From assembly GCA_937907605.1 (NCBI GenBank), contig CALCYI010000052.1, positions 1 to 6,919 on the forward strand: a stretch of 6,919 bases of DNA, in the 5' to 3' direction. Position numbers and translations under genes: made by a program. Below the pieces are notes generated by a model, which ran no database searches, was not told the origin of the DNA, and saw nothing but the letters and a program-made list of their open reading frames with translations. This document shows, piece after piece, positions 1 to 6,023 of this stretch. How positions within the stretch are numbered: position 1 is the stretch's first letter; each line of letters starts with the position of its first letter. The stretch comes from an uncultured Clostridia bacterium. GTDB taxonomy: Bacteria > Bacillota > Clostridia > Oscillospirales > Acutalibacteraceae.

Positions 1-69
1 ATTGAACTTGATTGCTTTAAAATCGGTTTCAAGTTAGGTGCAAGATTAACAATAGAAGCATATACATAA
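1..69 (+). CDS. C-terminal fragment of a small mobile-element protein (DUF6809-like)
   Basis: Only the last 22 codons and the TAA stop (67-69) are inside the window, in frame 1. The visible peptide contains the string FKIGFKLGARLTIEA close to its end. A 'F..GF.LGARL..E' ending is, from memory, typical of short (about 90 aa) proteins annotated DUF6809 in clostridial conjugative elements. The role of that family is unknown. A GC-rich hairpin follows five bases after the stop, which supports this being a true gene end. The family name is a recollection that could not be tested here; the reading frame and stop are seen directly. Confidence 0.55.
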   Translation: MELDCFKIGFKLGARLTIEAYT

Positions 70-73
70 GATG

Positions 74-101
74 AGGCGAGGAGAAATCCTCGCCTTAAAT
101 C
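74..101 (+). terminator. GC-rich hairpin after the partial gene, probable terminator
   Basis: A perfect 9-bp stem, AGGCGAGGA (74-82) with TCCTCGCCT (87-95), is closed by a GAAA tetraloop (83-86). It begins five bases after the stop codon of the left-edge gene. The tail is only TTAAATCATT, so the U-tract is weak. Position and stem strength favour a transcription terminator for the + strand gene; it could also act as an mRNA 3' stabiliser. Confidence 0.55.
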
Positions 102-120
102 ATTAAAACACTTATCCGTC

Positions 121-240
121 TTGACCAGTAAAAAATGATGTTTAGCAAATAATTACTTTCTAAATGATGAAGGATATGTAAAATGAAATCTGTTAAAATA
201 ATTTGCATTATTCCCTGCTCTTGAACAGTAAAAAATCATC
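121..240. repeat. Pair of 20-bp direct repeats spaced exactly 100 bp apart
   Basis: Copy 1 at 121-140 and copy 2 at 221-240 share 17 of 20 bases and follow TTGA(C/A)CAGTAAAAAAT(G/C)AT(G/C). The core CAGTAAAAAAT is identical in both. They lie in the gene-free space downstream of both flanking genes (97-274), where no ORF with a ribosome binding site is visible. Copy 2 also forms an inverted pair with TACTGT at 260-265. The function is unknown; they may be protein binding sites or a scar of an insertion. Confidence 0.6.
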
Positions 241-274
241 CAAAAAGCGCCTTTATTTATACTGTAAGAAATTT

Positions 275-3100
275 TTAATTAGGTTCGCTACTTAGCGGAA
301 TCATATTTTTACATTTTTCTTTATCATTAAAGAAATTTGTGCAACCATAGAAAACATTTCCGTTTTTGGGATTCATTTTGACTATCATATAACCGTCTTT
401 GCATTTCGGACATTTGAAAATATCGTGCTTATGAACCTTGTCATTTGTCATAAAATCACAAATCTCCGGTTCGTTACTGCAAATCCATAAAGACAGACCA
501 TAATTTTTGTTAAATTCATATTTTAAAGGAAATCCGCAGTTTGGACATCTTAGGTTAAACAAATCGACCACCTGCATATTGATTCCCTCGTCATGTGGGA
601 GATTGTAGTCTTTAATAAGTTCTACCAAGAATCGTGAAGGACGATTTTTGGGCGTTGCTATGTATACTCGGTTTTTTGTTCTCGTCATAGCAACATAGAA
701 TAATCTTCTTTCCTCGGCAAAAGGCATACTCTGGTCATCATGGGTAACAAGTTTGATAATCGGATCGTCCTCAATTTGACACGGGAACCCGAATTTACCT
801 TCAAACATATTTATCAAGATGACATTATCATATCCTAATCCTTTTGAACTATGAGCAGTCATAAAAGTTATATTTGCATTAGGATATTTGTTGCACTGAA
901 CCTTGTTTTTTGGAAGTTCTTTGAACTGTCCGGTGTTAAACAGCTTATACATATCATAATTATAACGACCTATTAATAGTATTGAGCTGTTATCTCCAAA
1001 CTCATCAATAATTTTCCCAATTATCTCTTCTATTTTTAATGCTAAAGCTTTCATCGGTTTAACGCTGTCGTTAAACGCTTCAATAACAACAGGGTTTTCC
1101 AAGTGTTTCGGAGATATTAACTGTTTCCTAATTTGTTCTGAATTCTTTTGTACAAAACCGCCAGCAATATCTATTAGTTCTTGTGAATTTCTGTATGTAT
1201 GTGTAATTTTGAGTTCTGTTCCGGCACCCATTAAATCAAGAAATCTTGTGAAAAGCGTAATATCAGAACCTGAAAAAGCGTAAATGGACTGCCAGTCATC
1301 GCCCACGGCTACAACCTTTGCTTTTGTGATTTCTGATAATCGTTTGGTCAAATTAAACCGCTGCCTTGCTATATCCTGGAATTCATCAATGATGATATAT
1401 TTGTAAGGTAGAGGAATATTTTGCTTTTCTATCTCTTGTAAATAAAAATGTGCGTCATTAATCATATCGGCAAAATCGATTTGATTATTCTGCTTTAAAG
1501 TAGCCTGATAATAATTATATACTTCCTGAGCAATATCCAGGAACAATAAAGACCTGGGATTGTCTGTTTTTTTGCGCAGTATATCAAAGCCGCCTTCATT
1601 ATAACCGGCAGTTTTATATTGCTCAATGAAGTTCATCATAAAAAATATAAGCTTGTAAATATACTTATCTTTTCCTGTTTCGACGATCTTTTTATAAACT
1701 TCATCAAGATTGCGTGGCTTTAGTATAAATCTTTCTGTTTCAAGTGTTTCTTTTAGATGCTCAATAAGAGGCCTTCTGTCATTATACAGCGACCATGTTT
1801 CAATTAAGCGCGTTTTGTATGCCTTATGCAAATTGCGCTTATCATTGATTGCCTTCTTATATTTTGCAATTTGCTGTTTTGAGAACAGCATATTATTTCC
1901 GCTTTCAGAAAGAGCATAGTGTTCAAGCCAGGCAACATGTTCGCCTTGCTTAATATAAAAATCAGGAGTGTACTTTTTATTTCTTGAAGGAGATTCGTAT
2001 GGGTATACGCATTCGTATTCATAATCAAGTCCGTTTAAATACAAAAAATTAGCTATTTGAACTTCTTGAACAGAACGCAAATATTCTCCGGTAATTGTTT
2101 TTATATGCTTGGTACGTTGCTGCTCAACTTTTTTAATATATTCTCCTAAACTACTCTTCAAGGTTTCATAATCTTGAGCAGCCTTGTAAAGATGATACTG
2201 GTTTAAATTGTCAAACTGAAAAACATCTTCGCTCAAATCAAAATAGTATCCGAGGAAGAGCACCAGGTTTCTCATTAGTTGTTTATTGTGGAATATGGTC
2301 TTTTCCAACATATCAAATATAATTTGATATGAAGAAAAGTTGATTTCCGGCGGTTCCTGTGAAAACTGTTTAACAATATCAAAAGCAAATGCGTGGAAAG
2401 TGCAGATCTTTGCAGGAATACCCAACAACTTATTGATACGGTCTTTCAGTTCGCCGATTGCTTTATTCGTGTAAGATATGACAATGATTTCTTCTGGGTT
2501 GACATGTTTCTTTTCAACAAGATATTTTACCTTCGCTGCCATTGTTGTTGTCTTGCCAGCACCTGCTCCTGCAACTAAAAGACAATAGTCATCATCCGTA
2601 ATCACAGCGCGACGTTGTTCGTCATCCAGTTTAATTACAGGGTCTATATCTTTAAGAATATTGTCAAAATAGTCCTTCTCACGTTCCAACGTTTTATCAA
2701 CATAATCTGTATTATGTGTTGTAATAGCATCATCGATTGTATGCATTTTTCTAAGGAAATTTTTGAGCGAGTCTATATCAACCCTAAAAACATGTGCATT
2801 GTTGCAAACATATTGAAAAATCAGTTTGTTCTTAAGATAGAGATAATACTTATCGTAAGTGTTATGAAGGTTTTTGCGTTCTCTATGTGAAACATAGTGG
2901 TCAGATGAAAACAACCGAGAATAATCAGAATCGAAAGATATAAATATGTTTGAAAGGTTTTTATAATCTTCTTCGCTGAACTCGTTATCGGCAGTTTTTT
3001 CGTGTTTTTTAAAATACTTTGAGGAAATACCGCAATGTGGACAGTATTCAGCCTTTTCAGAAACGTTATTCCCACACTCAGGGCATTTTATAAGTGACAT
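275..3100 (-). CDS. UvrD/Rep superfamily 1 helicase with zinc ribbons and a nuclease-like insertion (helicase IV type)
   Basis: Predicted 941-aa ATP-dependent 3'-5' DNA helicase. Start chosen at ATG 3100 because AGAGGA lies about 7 nt upstream; an in-frame ATG at 3250 would overlap the upstream gene and has no support. Domains in order: zinc ribbon (C6, C9, C20, C23); Q motif about 158-166; Walker A GAGAGKTT 178-185; motif Ia SYTNKAIGEL 209-218; PD-(D/E)xK-like insertion (E346, TPDFY with D380, LEHY with E393 and H394); motif II IIDEFQD with D572/E573; motif III GDDWQSIYAF 600-609; motif IV with R637; motif V 745-764; motif VI YVAMTRTKNR with R807; two topoisomerase-type zinc ribbons (C852/C855/C874/C881 and C897/C900/C920/C930). 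All helicase motifs are intact, so it should be active. The insertion resembles that of E. coli helicase IV (HelD). It is second in an operon, 28 nt after the 190-aa gene. Function in repair, element maintenance or defence is inference. Confidence 0.93.
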   Translation of the reverse strand: MSLIKCPECGNNVSEKAEYCPHCGISSKYFKKHEKTADNEFSEEDYKNLSNIFISFDSDYSRLFSSDHYVSHRERKNLHNTYDKYYLYLKNKLIFQYVCNNAHVFRVDIDSLKNFLRKMHTIDDAITTHNTDYVDKTLEREKDYFDNILKDIDPVIKLDDEQRRAVITDDDYCLLVAGAGAGKTTTMAAKVKYLVEKKHVNPEEIIVISYTNKAIGELKDRINKLLGIPAKICTFHAFAFDIVKQFSQEPPEINFSSYQIIFDMLEKTIFHNKQLMRNLVLFLGYYFDLSEDVFQFDNLNQYHLYKAAQDYETLKSSLGEYIKKVEQQRTKHIKTITGEYLRSVQEVQIANFLYLNGLDYEYECVYPYESPSRNKKYTPDFYIKQGEHVAWLEHYALSESGNNMLFSKQQIAKYKKAINDKRNLHKAYKTRLIETWSLYNDRRPLIEHLKETLETERFILKPRNLDEVYKKIVETGKDKYIYKLIFFMMNFIEQYKTAGYNEGGFDILRKKTDNPRSLLFLDIAQEVYNYYQATLKQNNQIDFADMINDAHFYLQEIEKQNIPLPYKYIIIDEFQDIARQRFNLTKRLSEITKAKVVAVGDDWQSIYAFSGSDITLFTRFLDLMGAGTELKITHTYRNSQELIDIAGGFVQKNSEQIRKQLISPKHLENPVVIEAFNDSVKPMKALALKIEEIIGKIIDEFGDNSSILLIGRYNYDMYKLFNTGQFKELPKNKVQCNKYPNANITFMTAHSSKGLGYDNVILINMFEGKFGFPCQIEDDPIIKLVTHDDQSMPFAEERRLFYVAMTRTKNRVYIATPKNRPSRFLVELIKDYNLPHDEGINMQVVDLFNLRCPNCGFPLKYEFNKNYGLSLWICSNEPEICDFMTNDKVHKHDIFKCPKCKDGYMIVKMNPKNGNVFYGCTNFFNDKEKCKNMIPLSSEPN

Positions 3101-3128
3101 ATTCAATCCTCTTTTTGCTTTATCTTTT

Positions 3129-3701
3129 CTATTGTTTCTTTTGGCGTTGATTATAACCGCCGTCAATAATGGCAGAAAGATTATCAATAATAAATCTCTG
3201 TGCCAATTCATTATATAAAACGGCATAATACGACCCGTACTGTCCCTCACGCTTTTCCATAGTTATTCCAATGCTTTCGCCGTTCGCTGTAGGGTGCTTA
3301 TGATTTTTTCCATTCATTTGAACCACAGAAAGCATATTTATATCTACAAGCCAATTCGTTATTGCTGTAACTTTGAGTTTTTCCATATTTTCAGGTTTTA
3401 ACTCATTAATCCTTCTTGCAATAACAGATATCGTGATTGGCTGGTTTAAGTATTCATAATTGTCTAATTCAAGCATTTGCAAATTAAATAGCTCCGGCTT
3501 GAGCTTTTTAGGCTTTTTAACCCCACCGCCTTCAATCACTGCTTCCAATATATCCGAAACATAGAAAAGACAACGAGATATTTTTACATTGTTTATGATT
3601 TCATTATCGTCAATGAACTCCTTGCTGAGCGGATTAACCCCTCTTGCCAAGTCGTCAATATAATCCTTTGCGTGTGCAATTAGTTTAATATCTATATCCA
3701 C
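3129..3701 (-). CDS. Conserved 190-aa protein with winged-helix-like C-terminal half, partner of the helicase
   Basis: Starts at GTG (3701), fixed by AAAGGAG about 8 nt upstream; ends TAG at 3129. There is no signal peptide or membrane segment, so it is cytoplasmic. The N-terminal part (1-60) is helical, with the stretch LARGVNPLSKE and then NNVKISRCLFYVSDIL. A basic linker (KKPKKLKPE, 62-70) follows. Residues 88-175 read like a winged helix: PITISVIARRINEL, a recognition-like helix TAITNWLVDINML (112-124), then a wing with HPTANGESIGI (136-146) and the closing strand and helix YYAVLYNELAQRFIIDNL. The 'T.NG..IGI' wing is reminiscent of phage antirepressor-type C-terminal domains. I do not know a formal name or function. 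It is the first gene after a perfect promoter and directly precedes the helicase, so it may be a DNA-binding loader or a regulator of it. Confidence 0.88.
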   Translation of the reverse strand: MDIDIKLIAHAKDYIDDLARGVNPLSKEFIDDNEIINNVKISRCLFYVSDILEAVIEGGGVKKPKKLKPELFNLQMLELDNYEYLNQPITISVIARRINELKPENMEKLKVTAITNWLVDINMLSVVQMNGKNHKHPTANGESIGITMEKREGQYGSYYAVLYNELAQRFIIDNLSAIIDGGYNQRQKKQ

Positions 3702-3730
3702 CAGTTGAACTCCTTTATTTTTATACAGAT

Positions 3731-3759
3731 ATTATATATTTTCATTTAATATATGTCAA
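3731..3759 (-). promoter_or_regulatory. Consensus sigma-A promoter for the helicase operon
   Basis: Read on the - strand: TTGACA (3759-3754), 17-bp spacer, TATAAT (3736-3731). Both hexamers match consensus exactly and the spacing is optimal. The expected transcription start lies near 3724, giving a leader of about 23 nt before the GTG at 3701. No operator-like palindrome is evident over it, so strong constitutive transcription is likely unless a repressor is supplied elsewhere. Confidence 0.85.
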
Positions 3760-3925
3760 CAAAGTAAGCTTCAACTGTAGTATAATCTAATGAGTTCGAA
3801 TCTTCTCCTAAACTATATTTACTTAATCAAAGAAAATTTATAATAATATAATAGCTTGTAAATCGGGTAAAGAAGTGTAAACATATTTATGTTTTTTGAA
3901 AACTGTTAGATATATAAAATCAAGT

Positions 3926-3954
3926 TTGACAAATACTAATAATAATGATAACAT
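3926..3954 (+). promoter_or_regulatory. Extended -10 promoter for the AAA_14/DUF4143 ATPase gene
   Basis: TTGACA (3926-3931), 17-bp spacer, TAACAT (3949-3954), with TG at 3946-3947 giving an extended -10 element. Transcription would start near 3961, about 40 nt before the GTG at 4000. It diverges from the helicase-operon promoter, with roughly 170 bp of AT-rich sequence between the two -35 boxes. The rest of 3760-3925 holds no gene. Confidence 0.65.
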
Positions 3955-3999
3955 ATAGGTACGAAAGTTAAATTGTTTTAAAGTTTCGGAAGTGATTTT

Positions 4000-5193
4000 G
4001 TGAAGTTAATAGAAAGAACGACGTATCTTAACAGACTTATTGACCTTATGGGTACGCCTGATATAAAAATAATTACAGGTATTCGCCGTTCGGGAAAATC
4101 AAGGCTTTTGTCAGCGTTTATTGATTATCTGAAAAAGACAGATGATAACGCCAACATAATCTTTATCGACTTTTTCAACATTCAGTTTGAGGGATTAAAG
4201 GAATATCACGCCCTGAACGACTACGTTGAAAGCCATTACGTTGACGGCAAAAACAACTATGTTTTTGTTGACGAGGTACAGCTTTGCAAGGGCTTTGAGG
4301 TTGCAATAAACAGCCTCTATTCAAGTGGTAAGTATGATTTGTATATTACGGGTTCCAATGCTTTTTTGCTGAGTACTGACCTCGCAACGCTGTTTACCGG
4401 AAGATATATTGAGCTTCATGTTTTCCCGTTCAGCTTTACTGAATTCTGTCAATATTATGATACTGAAAAAGATGTTGACAAGCTGTTTGACAACTATGCA
4501 GTTAAAGGCGGACTTTCCGGCTCGTACCTTTACAAGAGTGAGCAGGACAGAGTAAGATATATTTCAGAAGTCTATGATACGATTATCAATCGTGATTTAG
4601 TGCAGAAATATCGCCTGCCCGACACCTATGTGCTGGACCATTTGGCAGAGTTCTTAATGGATAATATTAGCAATTTAACCTCGCCGAATAAAGTTGCAAA
4701 TACGCTGAATTCTAATCAGATTGATACAAACCATAAGACTATTGGCAAGTATGTTAAGCACCTATGTGATGCTTTCGTATTCTATGATGTGAAGCGCTAT
4801 GATATTAAGGGAAAGAAGTATCTTGACACCTCTGACAAGTATTATCTTTGCGACACGGGTATTCGTTTTGCAATGCTCGGCAGCAGAAATCTTGACTATG
4901 GTAGGCTATATGAAAATATTGTCTGCATTGAATTGTTAAGGCGAGGATATGAGCTTTATATCGGCAAGCTGTATGAAAAAGAGGTTGACTTTATCGCCAT
5001 GAAGGGAAGCGAGAAGCTATATATTCAGGTTAGCGATGACATTAATAAGCCGGATACATTTAAGCGTGAATATGACCCGTTGCTCAAGATTAATGACGCA
5101 TATCCAAAGATGATAATTGCCCGAACAAAGCACGAGGAATATGATTATCAGGGAATAAAAATTGTTGATATTGCTCGCTGGCTAAAAGGATAA
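4000..5193 (+). CDS. ATP-binding protein of the AAA_14 / DUF4143 family
   Basis: 397 aa, the usual length of this family (about 400). The start is GTG at 4000, preceded by GGAAGTGA (3988-3995); the sequence from residue 1 aligns with the normal family start (short helix, then 'IKIITGIRRSGKS'). Walker A is GIRRSGKS (27-34), Walker B VFVDEVQ (88-94), sensor 1 ITGSN (116-120), and the conserved GRYIELHVFPFSFTEF follows (134-149). A helical winged-helix-like middle leads to the C-terminal DUF4143, with YENIVCIELLRRGYE (303-317), KEVDFIA (327-333) and YIQVS (341-345). That layout resembles a PD-(D/E)xK fold, though Q replaces the usual catalytic lysine position. The biochemical role of this large clostridial and Bacteroidetes family is not established. 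It has its own promoter and terminator, so it is a single-gene unit diverging from the helicase operon. Confidence 0.92.
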   Translation: MKLIERTTYLNRLIDLMGTPDIKIITGIRRSGKSRLLSAFIDYLKKTDDNANIIFIDFFNIQFEGLKEYHALNDYVESHYVDGKNNYVFVDEVQLCKGFEVAINSLYSSGKYDLYITGSNAFLLSTDLATLFTGRYIELHVFPFSFTEFCQYYDTEKDVDKLFDNYAVKGGLSGSYLYKSEQDRVRYISEVYDTIINRDLVQKYRLPDTYVLDHLAEFLMDNISNLTSPNKVANTLNSNQIDTNHKTIGKYVKHLCDAFVFYDVKRYDIKGKKYLDTSDKYYLCDTGIRFAMLGSRNLDYGRLYENIVCIELLRRGYELYIGKLYEKEVDFIAMKGSEKLYIQVSDDINKPDTFKREYDPLLKINDAYPKMIIARTKHEEYDYQGIKIVDIARWLKG

Positions 5194-5198
5194 AAAGG

Positions 5199-5231
5199 AA
5201 TTACCACCCCTTCTTGCGGGGGTAATTTTTT
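5199..5231 (+). terminator. Intrinsic terminator of the ATPase gene
   Basis: Stem AATTACC-A-CCC pairs with GGGGGTAATT around a short loop (TTCTTGC region), with one bulged A at 5206, followed by six T (5226-5231). It begins six bases after the TAA stop at 5191-5193. The A-rich 5' side could let it work weakly in the other direction too. Confidence 0.9.
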
Positions 5232-5242
5232 ACACAAATTTA

Positions 5243-5256
5243 CGAACAAATATTCT
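5243..5256 (+). promoter_or_regulatory. Upstream LexA-like (SOS) box
   Basis: CGAACAAATATTCT fits the Gram-positive LexA/DinR consensus CGAACRNRYGTTYC at all but two positions (A for the central G of GTT, and the last base). It is 31 bp, about three helical turns, upstream of a better box at 5274-5287, measured centre to centre, and lies just before the -35. On its own it would be a weak call; the pairing raises it. Confidence 0.45.
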
Positions 5257-5265
5257 AAATAATTG

Positions 5266-5294
5266 TTGACAAACGAACATTTGTTTGATACAAT
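5266..5294 (+). promoter_or_regulatory. Promoter of the recombination module
   Basis: TTGACA (5266-5271), 17-bp spacer, TACAAT (5289-5294): a near-perfect sigma-A promoter. Its product is a leader of about 160 nt ending at the ATG at 5461. The spacer is occupied by the LexA-like box at 5274-5287, so repressor binding would directly block polymerase. It probably drives the 97-aa gene and possibly the downstream tnpW-like and recombinase genes. Confidence 0.8.
5274..5287 (+). promoter_or_regulatory. LexA-like (SOS) box between -35 and -10
   Basis: CGAACATTTGTTTG keeps the GAAC-N4-GTT core of the Gram-positive LexA box; it differs from CGAACRNRYGTTYC at positions 8 and 14. GAAC-N4-GTTT is, as I recall, also a common clostridial form. 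Its position exactly inside the promoter spacer is what is expected for a LexA-repressed gene. LexA itself is not in the window. Confidence 0.6.
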
Positions 5295-5357
5295 AGCTTT
5301 ACAAATTGAATATGTGTTTATGAGTGAATAGAAAAGCGTATAGAATAATTTGAGAGT

Positions 5358-5429
5358 AAAGAGTCGTTTGAATGGTGAAGTAAACACAAAAAAGAATGTG
5401 TTGCTTCCCGGCAAAACGGCTCTTTTTTT
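5358..5429 (+). terminator. Intrinsic terminator in the leader of the 97-aa gene (probable attenuator)
   Basis: Outer stem AAAGAGTCGTTT (5358-5369) pairs with AAACGGCTCTTT (5414-5425), with one G-U wobble, and is followed by a run of seven T (5423-5429). Inside the loop an inner stem pairs GAAG (5377-5380) and AACACA (5383-5388) with TGTGTT (5397-5402) and CTTC (5404-5407). It sits between the promoter at 5266 and the ATG at 5461, 31 bases before the start codon, so most transcripts should end here unless antitermination occurs. Two minimal ORFs (ATG at 5312 and 5320, three codons each) lie upstream in the leader but have no clear ribosome binding site. Confidence 0.75.
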
Positions 5430-5460
5430 GACCCTTAAAATCAGAAAGGCGGAGGTAATT

Positions 5461-5754
5461 ATGGTAACAGGAATGAAGAAAAAGGAAAAGATTACGGAGA
5501 TATTTTTTGATGAGGAAAGCCCTGTAATTAACATTAGAACCTACAACACCGACCTTAAAAATAGGTTGACAAGGTTCTCAAACGATTATTCTGACGAGTG
5601 CAAATTGGTAGATGATTCGGGTAACGGTATGCTTGACTTTGAGATTAATAAGGGTAGGTTTTGTTTCCGTTTAACTTCCCCTTACAGCGAAGAACGCAGG
5701 CAAATGTTGTCCCGAAACGCTACCCAAGATAACCACCTGCCGAAGAAAAAATAG
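5461..5754 (+). CDS. Conserved 97-aa mobile-element protein of unknown function
   Basis: ATG at 5461 is fixed by an excellent ribosome binding site, GGAGGTAATT, ending at 5460; the open frame continues upstream to 5350 but that part is the terminator hairpin. The protein is small, charged and soluble. It starts with a lysine-rich segment (KKKEKITEIFFDEESP), then INIRTYNTDLKNRL, an acidic centre, and GRFCFRLTSPYSEERRQM near the C-terminus. I recognise this pattern as a short protein that recurs near recombinase genes in clostridial conjugative elements, sometimes loosely named 'molecular chaperone' in databases; I know of no demonstrated function. It is the first gene behind the LexA-like promoter and leader terminator, so it may be an early product of element induction. 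Confidence 0.88.
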   Translation: MVTGMKKKEKITEIFFDEESPVINIRTYNTDLKNRLTRFSNDYSDECKLVDDSGNGMLDFEINKGRFCFRLTSPYSEERRQMLSRNATQDNHLPKKK

Positions 5755-5769
5755 GTCATAATCATAGCG

Positions 5770-5965
5770 GGTTTTAGGGTATCCCTAAGGAGTAATTTTA
5801 CCATTTGTGGCTACAAATGGTCTGCTCGTTACGACGACGCAACGCATTTTTCGGTCAGTATAATTTTTAACGAAATATTGATGTAATGTCTTGACAAGCA
5901 GACTGTTTGTAGCCATATTCGGCTAAAACGGTAATATACTTAGGGAAAAACTTTTCCCTAAAACC
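5770..5965. repeat. 196-bp imperfect long inverted repeat in a gene-free stretch
   Basis: The 374-bp interval 5755-6128 has no convincing gene. Its left part is a long imperfect palindrome. Outer ends: GGTTTTAGGG (5770-5779) against CCCTAAAACC (5956-5965). Next: CCCTAAG (5783-5789) against CTTAGGG (5939-5945). Then AGTAATTTTACC (5791-5802) against GGTAATATACT (5930-5940), and inner arms GGCTACAAATGGTCTGCTCG (5809-5828) against CAAGCAGACTGTTTGTAGCC (5895-5914). The unpaired centre is about 66 bp and includes ACGACGACGC. Each end also has its own small hairpin: TAGGG-TAT-CCCTA (5776-5788) and the 9-bp stem TAGGGAAAAACTTTTCCCTA (5941-5960). It could be a structured RNA, a site for element proteins, or a miniature-element remnant; nothing here decides which. 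Confidence 0.75.
5891..5919 (+). promoter_or_regulatory. Possible promoter inside the inverted repeat, upstream of the tnpW-like gene
   Basis: TTGACA (5891-5896), 17-bp spacer, CATATT (5914-5919). The -35 is perfect but the -10 matches consensus at only four of six positions. It overlaps the inner right arm of the long inverted repeat, so repeat-binding proteins could control it. It would give the downstream tnpW-like gene a leader of about 200 nt containing the hairpins at 6024-6094. Confidence 0.3.
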
Positions 5966-6023
5966 TTTTGGCATTTCATAATGAATACTGTTAATGAAAA
6001 TGAATTTTTCTTTGCCTCGCCAG

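Noticed and set aside
230..274. Intrinsic terminator for the helicase operon on the - strand
   Set aside because: Only an AT-rich ACAGTA/TACTGT pair and a 4-bp AAAG/CTTT stem are visible before a T-run; too weak to call as a terminator.
3101..3250. 50-residue N-terminal extension of the helicase from ATG 3250, with a membrane-like segment
   Set aside because: It lies inside the 190-aa gene in another frame, has no ribosome binding site, and the internal ATG at 3100 has AGAGGA at proper spacing followed at once by the zinc ribbon.
3758..3786. TATAAT at 3781-3786 as a second promoter for the ATPase
   Set aside because: The -35 position reads AACAAA and there is no extended -10; the promoter at 3926-3954 is much better.
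3790..3812. GAGTTCGAATCTTCTCC resembling the T-loop and 3' end of a tRNA, as left by integration into a tRNA gene
   Set aside because: The T-stem does not pair at one position and has a wobble at another, no acceptor partner or CCA is seen, and there is no tRNA body upstream. Probably chance.
5836..5864. TATAAT at 5859-5864 as a promoter
   Set aside because: The -35 region reads GACGCA and there is no TG extension; it lies in the loop of the long inverted repeat.
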